Assembly: GCF_012912105.1 (NCBI RefSeq)
Contig: NZ_QMEA01000023.1
Location: forward strand, 1 to 62,039
DNA length: 62,039 nucleotides
From: Brasilonema sp. UFV-L1
GTDB taxonomy: Bacteria; Cyanobacteriota; Cyanobacteriia; Cyanobacteriales; Nostocaceae
Reading direction: 5' to 3'
Of the stretch, positions 19,053 through 28,885 are shown piece by piece; position 1 is the first letter of the stretch; every line of letters begins with the position of its first letter. The position numbers and the translations under genes are program-made. Under the pieces are notes generated by a model. The model was not told where the DNA came from, made no database searches, and saw nothing but the letters and a program-made list of their open reading frames with translations.

Positions 19053-20317
19053 ACAAGTTTCCTAATCATAAATTCAGTACTAAGTTGGAGCCAATAACGA
19101 AATTCGATGTAGATACACTAGCTTCTTAGTATAGGCTATCTTTGTCAGAAAGATAAAATATTTTCTATGTCTTTTCAATACAAAGACAAGATAGAGTTTT
19201 TCTTGAATTATTGGCAACAATTACGTAGTTTGTTTAATTCTAGGTAAGAGGATGTTTGAAAAATTAAATATGTTATGCATCATCAACTAACAGCGTAGCA
19301 AATGCGTACATTTTTGGCTGTTAGTATCTTACTCAAAACATCATGGCAAACGTATATTTGAAACGGTGAAGAGAGTGCGAAGTGTGCGAGTTTATCAATG
19401 AGAGATTTTGCTTGTTTCTCACATACTATGGGCGCATCTCTTTGAGAATTCTGCGAAGTGTTTTGCTTGACGACGAGGGCGTCTGTGCAGGAGGTATCCT
19501 TTACTTCGTTACACTCAAAATGATATGTTGTATCTTTTATCCATTTTTTAGACATCTTTGAAGGATGTTTTCTATTGAGGTCTTCTTGTTACTCTCTAAC
19601 GAAGTTAAATATAGCTTTATTTTTCAGTAATTACAAGTATTCATCCGGAATCTTTTTTAAAGAGAGTGTAAAGTTTGCGGGATAATATTGTAAATTGGAT
19701 AGAAAAATGACCGTGAGAAAAGTAGGAAAAGTATGTTTTGTTAGCCTTTTGAATCAAAAACAATCAAATTCATAACAAATCAGTAGGTAGGTAAAAATAA
19801 AGTGTACTCGTTGAGGCAGTCATTAGTCATTAGTTAGTAAGAGTTTTCGGATTTTTTACATTTCTTAATGTAGTTCGATTAACTTGTATATATCTATCTA
19901 CTTAGTTTCTGAAAGATGAATATATAAAAAACTTTCTTTTTTTTAATTTCTGCTAATTAGAATACGATTTTACAGAAATTGATGAGCATTTTTCAGACGT
20001 ATAATCAGACACATTTTATTTGAAATATTTCTGCTATTCATTATTCATTTTCCCTTCTCAAACGTTTAAAATTCGCTGGTTCAAAATTCATAAGAAACAG
20101 AGGGAGGCTTGTGCCTGATAAAACTCAGTTCCTCCAGCACTTTAGTAGATAAGCTTAAAATAAAATGTCCAGCCAGCCGTCTAGTTTATCGATTTTCCCA
20201 AATCTTTGCTTTGAGGCTGTCAAGCATCCACAGGGTGCTTGACACGGCTGGAGATTTTATGGTTAAGAGAAGGAGTGTTCCTAACGACTGGCACCTTCGT
20301 TCTTTTTGGTCAATGCT
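19053..20317. other. Long gene-free leader upstream of the Wzc-like gene
   Basis: This 1.26-kb AT-rich gap lies between the stop of the initiating sugar transferase and the start of the Wzc-like gene, all on the minus strand. A 90-codon minus-strand frame at 19283-19555 has no recognisable domain or ribosome site and is not called. The stretch includes a nested inverted repeat (20173-20251) and AAAGTAGGAAAAGTA near 19718, similar to a motif near 25462. It is a likely place for promoters and an untranslated leader; no promoter can be fixed by eye. Confidence 0.5.
20173..20251 (-). terminator. Nested inverted repeat downstream of sugar transferase
   Basis: Outer arms CCAGCCGT (20173-20180) and ACGGCTGG (20244-20251) are exact reverse complements. 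Inside, GTCAAGCA (20219-20226) and TGCTTGAC (20236-20243) form an 8-bp stem with a 9-base loop. It sits about 65 bp past the stop of the sugar transferase on the transcribed strand, so it may end or process that transcript. There is no clear U-run, so a structured or processing role is also possible. Confidence 0.5.
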
Positions 20318-21784
20318 TTAGTAAGCACCTGTCTTACTAAAGACAACTTTGACAGTTTTCAGCAAAATTTGCAGGTCTAACCATATAGACCAATTTTCTA
20401 TGTAAGTGATATCTAATTTCACCCCATCTTCAAAATTATCGATATCAGAGCGACCAGACACCTGCCATAATCCTGTAATACCGGGTAGAACTTCTTGTCG
20501 GATAAAGTGCTTTGTTTTGAATTTTTCAACATCCCTCATAGGGAGAGGACGAGGACCAACTAAACTCATCTCTCCAAGAAGAACATTAAACAGTTGGGGT
20601 AACTCGTCTAAACTGTAACGGCGCAGGAATTTGCCTATCCGTGTGATACGAGGGTCGTCTTTCATCTTAAAAAGAACCCCATCCTTGATTTCATTCTTTG
20701 CTTCTAACTTTGCCTGCAACTTTTCTGCATTAGTCACCATTGTGCGAAATTTCCAAATCTTGAAATTCTTACTATGCAAACCAACTCGATTTTGTTGGAA
20801 GAATACTGAACCAGGAGAATCTAACTTAATCAGTGTGGCGATCACAACATAGACAGGAGACAACAAAAGTAACAAGATAATTGAACAACAAAGATCAAAA
20901 CTCCGTTTTACCCAAAAATCGCTGCCTGCGATAATTGGTGCTGGAATTGTCATGCAAGGAACTTCGCCAATCATCCAAAATACGGATTTAGGATGACGAA
21001 CTTCACCTTCAGTGGGTAGTATTCGTAAGGTAATCCCAGCTGTTTGGAAACGCCAGCAAACATACAGACGATTCTTAATAGCGTTCCAAGAAACAAAAGC
21101 CTCTTCTATACCTTCTGTGCGTAAATATTCAAATGTTGCCTCCCGGTTCATCAAATCCAAACTGCTAGAACCAGAAATGCCTTGTACAGTGTAGCAATTC
21201 TCCTTCTCTATTAACCTAATATGGTTTTCTTTGTCTTCCGGATCTGTAATCAGAAAAACCGAGTGACGAATTGCTCCTCTACTACGAAGCAATTTAGTAC
21301 CCAGATCACAGATAAAGCGAGCTGTGCAGATGAAAACAACAGACAAAAACCAAAACAGTAGAAAAGTTGAGCGCGAGATATAACTCTCTGGCTCGTAAAG
21401 AAAAGCAATTAGCAAAAGTAAAGTTTCTGACAGTGTGATTGCTTTGAACAAACTAAAATAATTACGACGATTATTACCTGATTTGTAGAGTCCTTTGGTA
21501 CTAATCACGCCGATTGCAACTGCCAGAATGAGCAATAGGAAAGATGCTTTTTGTGTCCAAGGCGATTCTAATGGAGTGCCATAAATGACTGCTAAGTTCC
21601 ATGCTAAGGTCAAAGAAATAATATCTAGCACAACAAGCGTTCCTACCCGCATAACTTTGGTAGTTAAGCCTTTCTGTATCCTTGTGCCATTTGCTGACCT
21701 TAAATCTGGTTTAAACCCTGTAACTAACAAAGATTTAGATGTCACGATTATTCTTACCCCTGTATTGACAGAATCAAAAATCAA
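20318..21784 (-). CDS. Undecaprenyl-phosphate sugar phosphotransferase (initiating, WcaJ/WbaP type)
   Basis: This 488-residue polyprenyl-phosphate sugar-1-phosphate transferase starts polysaccharide repeat-unit synthesis on the membrane lipid carrier. The N-terminal part has about four membrane helices and a CoA-binding-like soluble domain. The C-terminal bacterial sugar-transferase domain starts at KRSFDLCCSIILLLLLSPVY. It has VFFQQNRVGLHSKNFKIWKFRTM, the catalytic-region SLDELPQLFNVLLGEMSLVG, and LPGITGLWQVSGRS. It is full length for the family. On the minus strand it follows the WecG-like gene and precedes the Wzc-like gene, the order expected for an exopolysaccharide locus. Confidence 0.92.
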   Translation of the reverse strand: MIFDSVNTGVRIIVTSKSLLVTGFKPDLRSANGTRIQKGLTTKVMRVGTLVVLDIISLTLAWNLAVIYGTPLESPWTQKASFLLLILAVAIGVISTKGLYKSGNNRRNYFSLFKAITLSETLLLLIAFLYEPESYISRSTFLLFWFLSVVFICTARFICDLGTKLLRSRGAIRHSVFLITDPEDKENHIRLIEKENCYTVQGISGSSSLDLMNREATFEYLRTEGIEEAFVSWNAIKNRLYVCWRFQTAGITLRILPTEGEVRHPKSVFWMIGEVPCMTIPAPIIAGSDFWVKRSFDLCCSIILLLLLSPVYVVIATLIKLDSPGSVFFQQNRVGLHSKNFKIWKFRTMVTNAEKLQAKLEAKNEIKDGVLFKMKDDPRITRIGKFLRRYSLDELPQLFNVLLGEMSLVGPRPLPMRDVEKFKTKHFIRQEVLPGITGLWQVSGRSDIDNFEDGVKLDITYIENWSIWLDLQILLKTVKVVFSKTGAY

Positions 21785-21929
21785 CTTGCAAATTAAGTGC
21801 GTAACAACTCAAACTTTTCACATGTTTAATTGGTGGAATGACCTACTGAGGTCAACAAAAATCTAGACTGATTAATAATTCTAGATTCTGTATTACCTTG
21901 ACAAAAATGCAAAATCTGAATACATCAGC

Positions 21930-22721
21930 TTAATATTGGGATGAAGTTCGAGAGCGTTTTCTCAAAAACTTTGTCAACCTTTCTTGTAAGACTCGATAAA
22001 AAAACAGCGGATTACCAAGCACATAGCGTTTCCACAAACGTTTTGGTTCTGTTACTAATCTTGTTAACCACTCTAGACCGCTATTAGTCATCCAACGCGG
22101 ACCTCTAGAGACGGTACCAGTATAAAAATCAAGACATGCCCCAAGAGGCAGAAAAACTTTTGTCTCTATTCGCTCTGAATTATTTAAAATCCAACTTTCT
22201 TGTAACGGCATTCCAAAGCCAATATATAAAATATCTGGCTTGAATTTGTTGATTTCTTGAATAACAGATTCATTTTCTTCACCAGACTTATTAAAATAAC
22301 CGTGATGTCCTTTGACTCTTAAATTTGGTGCAATCACTTTTAGCTTAGTGATTGCTTTATCTACAGTTCCTGGTTCACCAGCAAGCAGGAACAAAGAAAC
22401 ATTTTCTCTCTCGCAGGCTTTGGCAAAATCTTCTATGTAATCTGGACAAGTCATACGATGAGATGAATTCACACACCCACCACAGAGTTTTGCTCCTAAC
22501 AGGACACCAAATCCATCGCAGAAAACTAAATCAGATTTATTGAGAAACTCTCTATACCAAGGAAGCTCATAGGCAAAATTCATTGCCCGAGTGTTGACAT
22601 GGCATATGGTTGTTTTCTTCTGAATTTTTGCCGCTTTGACAGCATAGTCAATGAGTTCATTAACTTGAATTTTATGAAATCTGGTGCCTAGTAAAGCGAT
22701 TTCATCAAATTTTTGCGTCAT
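21930..22721 (-). CDS. WecG/TagA/CpsF family glycosyltransferase
   Basis: This 263-residue GT26 enzyme transfers the second sugar (for example ManNAcA or glucosyl groups) to the lipid-linked first sugar. Family motifs are CHVNTRAMNFAYELPW, SDLVFCDGFGVLLGAKLCG, a CPDYIEDFAKAC region, LFLLAGEPGTVDKA, DILYIGFGMPLQESWI and GACLDFYTGTVSRGPRWM with GLEWLTRLVTEPKRLWKRY. No signal peptide is seen; these enzymes associate with the membrane peripherally. It is immediately upstream of the initiating transferase on the same strand, which suits a role in the second step. Confidence 0.92.
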   Translation of the reverse strand: MTQKFDEIALLGTRFHKIQVNELIDYAVKAAKIQKKTTICHVNTRAMNFAYELPWYREFLNKSDLVFCDGFGVLLGAKLCGGCVNSSHRMTCPDYIEDFAKACERENVSLFLLAGEPGTVDKAITKLKVIAPNLRVKGHHGYFNKSGEENESVIQEINKFKPDILYIGFGMPLQESWILNNSERIETKVFLPLGACLDFYTGTVSRGPRWMTNSGLEWLTRLVTEPKRLWKRYVLGNPLFFYRVLQERLTKFLRKRSRTSSQY

Positions 22722-22974
22722 TTAGATAGTTCCTCCAATGATTTTCTACGATAACTGCTAAGAAGAAATACCATTTTCTTTCGGCAATTTATTCAACAGA
22801 ATATTGAGGCAGTAAGTATGCATAGCTGACGTCAAATCATGACAATTCATAGATTGACAAGCATCTTTTCCATACTTGGAATCAAATAAGTCATCAATTC
22901 CCAATTCTCAAATGTGAAAACCTTCACGACTTCAAATTGCTTTTTGCAATTTAGAATCTTTGAGTAGCGATTGG

Positions 22975-24138
22975 TTAACGCTTTGGAGCTTGATCAAACG
23001 CTCTGGCTATGGCATTCCATGCCAACTTGGGTTTGAAGTTTGAGTCAAATGGTAAAGGACGAACTGGTAAACCATCTGAACGGGGAAGAAACATTGGAAG
23101 CCAAGAGTGTTTGTCACTCAATCCCCAGGTTAAAACCGCAATCACTGCTCGCTCATCTAACACTATCGAAAGATAGTCTTCGTACATACCAGCAATCATG
23201 CGATCGCGCACAATAGGGTCTGAAGGTAATTTCTGGTCTATCACGTCTAGTTCAGTAATGAGAATTTTAAGACCAAAACTAGTCACGTTAGACAAAAAAT
23301 TTCGTAATTTCTTGGCATTCAAAGAACTGTGACCTAACAAGTGAGATTGAATACCAAGAGCATGAATTGGTGTTCCTCGAGATTTCAAACGTTCTAGCAG
23401 TTTTAGAACAGCAGTTCTTTTGGCTTCATGTTCAGGAGTGTCATGCTCCAAGTCATTCTCGTTGTAGACTAACATCGCTTTGGGGTCAGTTTGCGCTGTA
23501 ACCCGATAGGCAAGCTCTATGTAATCTGGACCTAAAAACTTGAGCCACGGACTTTGTCGCAAACCTGCTTTTAGTCTATCCTTTGGTTCAATCGCCTCAT
23601 TGACTACATCCCAAGAGTGGATTTGACCAGCGTAGTGTTTGGTCACAGTTGTAATGTGTTCCACCAAAAATTTTTCTGCGTTTTGGCGGTTAACGACTTC
23701 CTTAAACCAGTCAGGTAGTTGCGAATGCCAGACTAAAGTATGTCCTTGAAAAAGCATATTGTGAGTACGGGCAAATTTAGCCATCCAATCTGCCCTACTA
23801 AAGTCAAATACGTTTGGACGAGGTCGCAAAAATTGCCACTTGAGCTCGTTCTCTGGTGTCAAGACGCCGCATTCACGAATAATGCAAGCCTCTAAGTTTT
23901 TGTCTGAAGCAAGAAGATCTCGCCCACAGGCTGCTCCATAAATTAATCCCTTAGCTGCAGCACGCTTTTTTAAAGGATTTTGCCCTGTGACTCGAAAATC
24001 TCTTTTCGGTTTGTCAAATACATGACTGTAGTAGATTGGCTTAATATTTTTTCCCACTGCGACAGCGGTAGCCCCTGCTAAACCTGATAAACCAACGTAC
24101 AAAAAACGACGCCTACTGTGTGACGAGTTTTTAAACAT
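22975..24138 (-). CDS. Tat-exported GH10 glycoside hydrolase (endo-1,4-beta-xylanase family)
   Basis: This 387-residue enzyme has a twin-arginine signal (SRRRFLYVGLSG, residues 8-19) and then a complete GH10 barrel. The family pieces are TPENELKWQFL, the HTLVWHSQLPDWF strand, the acid/base Glu in WDVVNEAI (near residue 180), the nucleophile Glu in LITELDVID (near 294) and LTWGLSDKHSWLP near the end. GH10 enzymes cleave beta-1,4-xylan or mixed beta-glucan. In a polysaccharide locus it more plausibly trims or releases the cell's own polymer, but this is inference. It stands at the upstream edge of the locus with 1.95 kb of gene-poor DNA ahead of it. Confidence 0.92.
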   Translation of the reverse strand: MFKNSSHSRRRFLYVGLSGLAGATAVAVGKNIKPIYYSHVFDKPKRDFRVTGQNPLKKRAAAKGLIYGAACGRDLLASDKNLEACIIRECGVLTPENELKWQFLRPRPNVFDFSRADWMAKFARTHNMLFQGHTLVWHSQLPDWFKEVVNRQNAEKFLVEHITTVTKHYAGQIHSWDVVNEAIEPKDRLKAGLRQSPWLKFLGPDYIELAYRVTAQTDPKAMLVYNENDLEHDTPEHEAKRTAVLKLLERLKSRGTPIHALGIQSHLLGHSSLNAKKLRNFLSNVTSFGLKILITELDVIDQKLPSDPIVRDRMIAGMYEDYLSIVLDERAVIAVLTWGLSDKHSWLPMFLPRSDGLPVRPLPFDSNFKPKLAWNAIARAFDQAPKR

Positions 24139-24501
24139 ATAGATAAAGAAAACTGAAACCAGAAATATCTGAAGTTTGAACTCAAATGACTAGCGTTCCA
24201 AGGGGTTCAACTGAGGGATATGCGGAATTTGATCATTCAAAATATGGCACGAAGTGCCACACGGAGCGTTCAAAATGCTTACATCACGAACTTTTCGCGC
24301 TCTGAGTGAATGGTAGCTCTATTTGGACCACGTTGTATTAGTTAGTCACTAACAGGCGATGATATCTACTGAAAAAACCTCCAAAAACATACGGGTTGTT
24401 CTTTTAAGTACATAAATATGATTGGAGATAAGTCTTATTTCTCCGTAGTCTCGTTCAAGAGGATTTTGAAGAAAACGTTGTGTAGATATCGCTAAACCTT
24501 T

Positions 24502-24831
24502 CTAAACACTGATGTTCGTATCAATCTTCATCAACTCATATTTTCTGTTTCTTATGATACAAGACACGATTTTTCTCATTTCAGGCATCCAGATATCATC
24601 AAAAACAACATACCCTCCTAATTGTAATAATTTGCCAATGTAGAAGAAGTCTATAAAAGTATAGTCGAAATAATGTAAAACTTCTGTGAAAGCAAAATCA
24701 AGTTTTTCTCCTTTTGTTAAAAGTTAAGGTAAAGCTTCATGAGAACAGGACTGCATAAACCATAATTTGTCTGTTAAACCCGCTCTTTTAACATTCAGTA
24801 ATCTAATCAGCTCCCATACATTATTTGACAT
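24502..24831 (-). pseudogene. Methyltransferase relic (Methyltransf_24-like) with in-frame stop
   Basis: One minus-strand frame runs from ATG at 24831 to TAG at 24502, broken by a TAA at 24724-24726 (codon 36). The downstream piece reads LTKGEKLDFAFTEVLHYFDY, TFIDFFYIGKLLQLGGYVVF and DDIWMPEMRKIVSCIIRNRK. This is the late half of SAM methyltransferases of the FkbM/Methyltransf_24 type (usually F-I-D-G-x-H, then D-F-F and GGYVVFDD-x-W-MP). The usual D-G of FIDG is lost (FTEV), and the SAM-binding N-terminal half is absent. It is too decayed to work and probably belonged to the polysaccharide locus. Confidence 0.75.
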
Positions 24832-25776
24832 TTACTTTTTTGAATTACGTAGAATACACCTTTAGCACACAAGAACTTCAGAATCCTTGCAAGATAAGTG
24901 CTTTAAGAATTTGCAACTGACTTTTGTTTGTTTACTTGTTTGTTTACTTTGAAAATTGTGGTTAAGCCACTTTCAAAGTCGCTTCACAAGACCGAAAACT
25001 TAATTATTGAAGAAGAAGTCAGAAGACAGAATTGGTGAATCCAAAATGCAATCAGTAGGGTATTGATGATCTTTGCTGGTGATTCAAGACCACCAAGTCT
25101 ACATATTGTGGTGGGCGACTGAATCGTTTACTCATCCTTCAAACGCACACTCGTCATTCTGGTCAGAGGCGGAGCAACTCAAGCTCTCTGCTCCTGGCGA
25201 CTGACACCTTCGTTCTTTCTTGTTCAATTTTTTATCTAAGACAGAGTGTCTCACTGAAAAATCATGCGCACAGCATCTGTGGAACACTTTTCTTAAATCC
25301 TATTGTGTTTGCGATCATGGCACAGTATCCATACTTCTTCTTAAGTACTTAATTCTCGTCATTTATCATACACCACAGGATATTTATTAAGCAATCAATT
25401 TCTTTTTCTTAAATCTTAGGATAAATTAGTAGGTTCAGATTTTTTGGAAACATAAATAGTAGGAAAAGTAAGAAAAGTAGGTCAAAATCTAACTTGATTA
25501 AAACATGATTTTTTCTCAAGAAATAATTTTAATTCCAGGCTTTTAGTAAAGGATTTTAACTCATCAGGCAATAGTACTAATGACTATAAGAGGAGGACAC
25601 TTCATTTCCTTTCCTGAATCAACGGGTTTTTCCATCTTGATAAAGAGTGGGAAGGCTAAGAATTGACAAAAGTGTATATGAAGAAGTACACAAAATAAGA
25701 GAGCCTTCTAGTTTGATTTTCCTAAACTCCAGTGAATATCATCTTATACCGTTTCTATATGAAGATGCACTTAATT

Positions 25777-25800
25777 AGCCCACGAAGGTGGGCTTTGTTT
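25777..25800. repeat. GC-rich hairpin with T-rich tail (cyanobacterial repeat)
   Basis: AGCCCAC (25777-25783) pairs with GTGGGCT (25788-25794) around GAAG and is followed by TTGTTT. It is a common cyanobacterial intergenic repeat and could act as a terminator on the plus strand. No upstream plus-strand gene exists here, so repeat is the better label. Confidence 0.55.
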
Positions 25801-26089
25801 CTGTAGCCCCAGGCTTTTAGCCTGTTAGCAAAGTCGCACGAAGTGCGAGCGATAAGGCACAACTTCACACATAATTGGTATTAAAGGTTATTTCTAAAGT
25901 GAGTTGGAGCTATACTGAGCGGAGCTTTGCAAAGCAAAGACACTATATATATGAATACTGAATCGGTGTTCTAGAAGCTCCAACGTGGTTTTTCTTAATA
26001 GCTGCACAATCAGTGGATTGAGTCATGTGTACATAATTGTATAATTTAAAGCTAAAATATTTCATCTACTACACCTTCACCATTTCTAA

Positions 26090-28852
26090 ATGAACCGTTA
26101 TACATATCAAGTCGGTGGTAGTCTAACCATTAATTCTCCTAGCTATGTAGAACGACAGGCTGACAAGCGACTGTATCAAGCATTACAAGAGGGCGAATTT
26201 TGCTATGTTCTCAACTCTCGGCAAATGGGCAAATCCTCGCTTCTCGTCAGAACTCGACATCGTTTACAACAAGATGGGTTTAAATGCACCACTGTGGATA
26301 TGACCAACATTGGTTGTGAAAATATTACACCAGAGCAGTGGTACAAAGGAGTGATTGCTGAATTATGGTTAGGTTTCAAACTGTTAGGAAAATTTAACTT
26401 AAAAGCTTGGTGGCGAGAGCAAGAAGATATTCCTGTCCTCCAAAGGCTGAGTCGATTTATTTCTGAAGTCCTGTTGGTTCAATTTCCGAACGAAAGACTG
26501 TTTATTTTCATTGACGAAGTTGATAGTATCAAGAGTCTTGATTTTTCCGTTGATGACTTTTTTGCCTTGATTCGGTTTTGCTATAACCACAGAGCTATTG
26601 ACCCAGAATACAATCGCATTACATTTGTTATTTTTGGAGTGACAACACCATCAGATTTAATTCAAGATCCAAAGCGCACTCCATTTAATATTGGTAAAGC
26701 CATAGAATTACACGGTTTTACAATAGATGAAGTGCAACCATTGGTAAAAGGACTAGAAGTTAAACAAGGAAATGCTCAGGCAATTCTTAAAGAAATCTTA
26801 TCCTGGACAGGGGGGCAACCCTTTTTAACGCAAAAACTGTGTCATTTAATACAAAATTCGAGTCAAGATTCAGTGAGTCAGACGCTGATGATTCCTCCTG
26901 GGACTGAGGAGTTTTGGGTAGAAAATATTGTTAAATCACGCATCATCCACAAGTGGGAATCTCAAGATGAGCCAGAACATTTGCGGACGATTAGCGATCG
27001 CCTGCTTGCTAACGAGCAAATTATCGGGCGTTTATTGGGAATTTATCAACACATTTTGGCTGGGGAAGACGTCCCAACCGATGATAGCCGAGAACAGATT
27101 GAGCTTCTTCTGTCAGGTTTGGTTGTCAACCAGCAGGGATACCTGAGAGTGAAAAACCCAATCTATCAAGCAGTTTTTAATTCAGAATGGGTTGCTCTAC
27201 AGATGGAGAATAGGCGTCCCTACGCGCAACACTTCAAGGCTTGGATTGCTTCAAATCAGCAAGATGAGTCGCAACTTTTAGTAGGGATAGCATTGCAGCA
27301 AGCATTAGTTTGGTCAAAAAATAAAAGGCTTAGTGACTTAGATTATCGCTTTCTCGCTGCTAGTCAGGAACTGACAAAGCGACAAATTGAAACCGATTTA
27401 GCCATCGAAAAACGTGCCCGACTAATTGAACGAGAAAAAGCTCAATTTGCCTTACTCGCAGCTCAGCAAGCGAATCAAATATTGGCAAACGCACGGAAAA
27501 CCGCAAAACAAAAGGCTCAAAAACTACGTCTGGGTAAAGCTTGGATTGGGAGTATTGCTGGGGGAGTGACGGGTTTTGTGATTCTTGTACGTTTGACTGG
27601 ACTCCTACAGGGGATGGAATGGTCGATGCTAGATTCTTTTTTTCAAGCGCGTCCTCCAGCAAAAGTTGACCCTCGTATTACGATCATAACGATTGATGAG
27701 CCAGATATTCAGCAAATTGGTCAACATCCGCTACCGGATCGAGTGTTAGCTCAAGCAATCCGGATCATAAAAAGCTATAAACCTAGAGCTATCGGACTGG
27801 ATTTATACCGAGATTTGCCTAGAGAACCAGGTCATAAAGAACTCATAGAAGTTTATAAAACAACAGAGAATCTAATTGGTATTGAAAAGGCAGTAGGTAG
27901 TCAGATTGCTCCACCACCAACTTTAGCTGAATTAGGTCAAGTCGGTCTTGCTGATCAGGTTTTAGATGGAGATGGAAAGCTACGTCGAGCTTTGCTTTCA
28001 GTTCAACAGCCAGATTCTTCATTACACCTCAATCTTGGTTTGCAGTTAGCACTGCGCTATTTAGAAGCTGAAGGTATCACCCCTCAACCCCAAACCAACC
28101 ATCGCGATCAAATTCAGCTCGGCAAAACAGTGGTTATTCCCTTTCAATCTGATGACGGTGGCTATGTCCGAGCTGATGCTGGAGGATATCAAATTTTGCT
28201 TAACTTTCATGGTACCGAGCAACAGTTTCAGACATTCTCGCTCACAGATTTGTTAGCAAATAAGATACCACAACAAAAGATGCGCGATCGCGTTATCCTC
28301 ATCGGCTCCACTGCTGATAGCGTCAACGATTTTTTTCAAACACCCTACAGCGATCGCAACTTTGGTTCTCCAAAACAAATGGCAGGAGTCACAGTCCATG
28401 CTAATATTACAAGCATGATTTTGAGTTCTGCGCTACAGGGGCGACCACTGCTAAAGGTTTGGTCTAAACCAGTTGAATGGCTTTGGATTTTGCTTTGGTC
28501 TGGGGTAGGAGCTGCGTTGGCTTGGCAGATAAAGTCACTGAAATCTATGGTGACTACTGTTGTCCTTGTAGAGGGAGGACTCATAGCAATTGCCTACCTT
28601 GCCTTTTTACAAGGTTGGTGGATTCCTACTGTTCCTTCAATGATTGGACTTATCATTGCTGCTGGAACTCTGCCGATAGTCACGAATCGGCAATTAGAAA
28701 AAACTCAACTTTGTCAAACTGTAGAGTTGTTAATTGCCATTTCTAGGGAACAACCAGCTGTAGGACAAATTGCTCTTGAATATCTCAAGCAAGCAGAAAG
28801 TCCTGATAATCAGGCGTTAATTGAGCAGATACTTCGCCAAGAACTTCCGTGA
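26090..28852 (+). CDS. AAA-like ATPase fused to CHASE2 sensor domain
   Basis: The 920-residue membrane protein starts with an AAA_35-type ATPase (YQVGGSLTINSPSYVERQAD; P-loop NSRQMGKSSLLVR near residues 44-56; LFIFIDEVDSI near 137-147). A charged helical linker follows. A membrane helix (SIAGGVTGFVILVRLTGLLQ, near 487-506) leads into an extracytoplasmic CHASE2 domain (about 510-770, with DPRITIITIDEPDIQ and RAIGLDLYRDLPRE). Three membrane helices close the protein. No cyclase, kinase or other output domain follows CHASE2, so signalling probably runs to the N-terminal ATPase. It converges with a DUF928-like gene 33 bp away, a frequent cyanobacterial pairing. The ligand is unknown. Confidence 0.9.
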   Translation: MNRYTYQVGGSLTINSPSYVERQADKRLYQALQEGEFCYVLNSRQMGKSSLLVRTRHRLQQDGFKCTTVDMTNIGCENITPEQWYKGVIAELWLGFKLLGKFNLKAWWREQEDIPVLQRLSRFISEVLLVQFPNERLFIFIDEVDSIKSLDFSVDDFFALIRFCYNHRAIDPEYNRITFVIFGVTTPSDLIQDPKRTPFNIGKAIELHGFTIDEVQPLVKGLEVKQGNAQAILKEILSWTGGQPFLTQKLCHLIQNSSQDSVSQTLMIPPGTEEFWVENIVKSRIIHKWESQDEPEHLRTISDRLLANEQIIGRLLGIYQHILAGEDVPTDDSREQIELLLSGLVVNQQGYLRVKNPIYQAVFNSEWVALQMENRRPYAQHFKAWIASNQQDESQLLVGIALQQALVWSKNKRLSDLDYRFLAASQELTKRQIETDLAIEKRARLIEREKAQFALLAAQQANQILANARKTAKQKAQKLRLGKAWIGSIAGGVTGFVILVRLTGLLQGMEWSMLDSFFQARPPAKVDPRITIITIDEPDIQQIGQHPLPDRVLAQAIRIIKSYKPRAIGLDLYRDLPREPGHKELIEVYKTTENLIGIEKAVGSQIAPPPTLAELGQVGLADQVLDGDGKLRRALLSVQQPDSSLHLNLGLQLALRYLEAEGITPQPQTNHRDQIQLGKTVVIPFQSDDGGYVRADAGGYQILLNFHGTEQQFQTFSLTDLLANKIPQQKMRDRVILIGSTADSVNDFFQTPYSDRNFGSPKQMAGVTVHANITSMILSSALQGRPLLKVWSKPVEWLWILLWSGVGAALAWQIKSLKSMVTTVVLVEGGLIAIAYLAFLQGWWIPTVPSMIGLIIAAGTLPIVTNRQLEKTQLCQTVELLIAISREQPAVGQIALEYLKQAESPDNQALIEQILRQELP

Positions 28853-28885
28853 CATCATGACTTCAACTATTAATAGACAAAAGCC

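Larger units (their letters stand above)
24139..26089. other. Gene-poor stretch with relics and repeats
   Basis: These 1.95 kb contain no intact gene. They hold a methyltransferase pseudogene (24502-24831) and a segment near 25198-25258 that resembles the end of the sugar-transferase gene and its downstream sequence. They also hold a hairpin GGAGCA/TGCTCC near 25168-25194, two AAAGTA-type repeats near 25462, and a cyanobacterial hairpin at 25777-25794 with adjacent repeat DNA. It looks like a decayed part of the polysaccharide locus. Confidence 0.6.

Noticed and set aside
19283-19555. 90-codon minus-strand frame in the Wzc leader
   Set aside because: No recognised family and no ribosome site; too weak to call.
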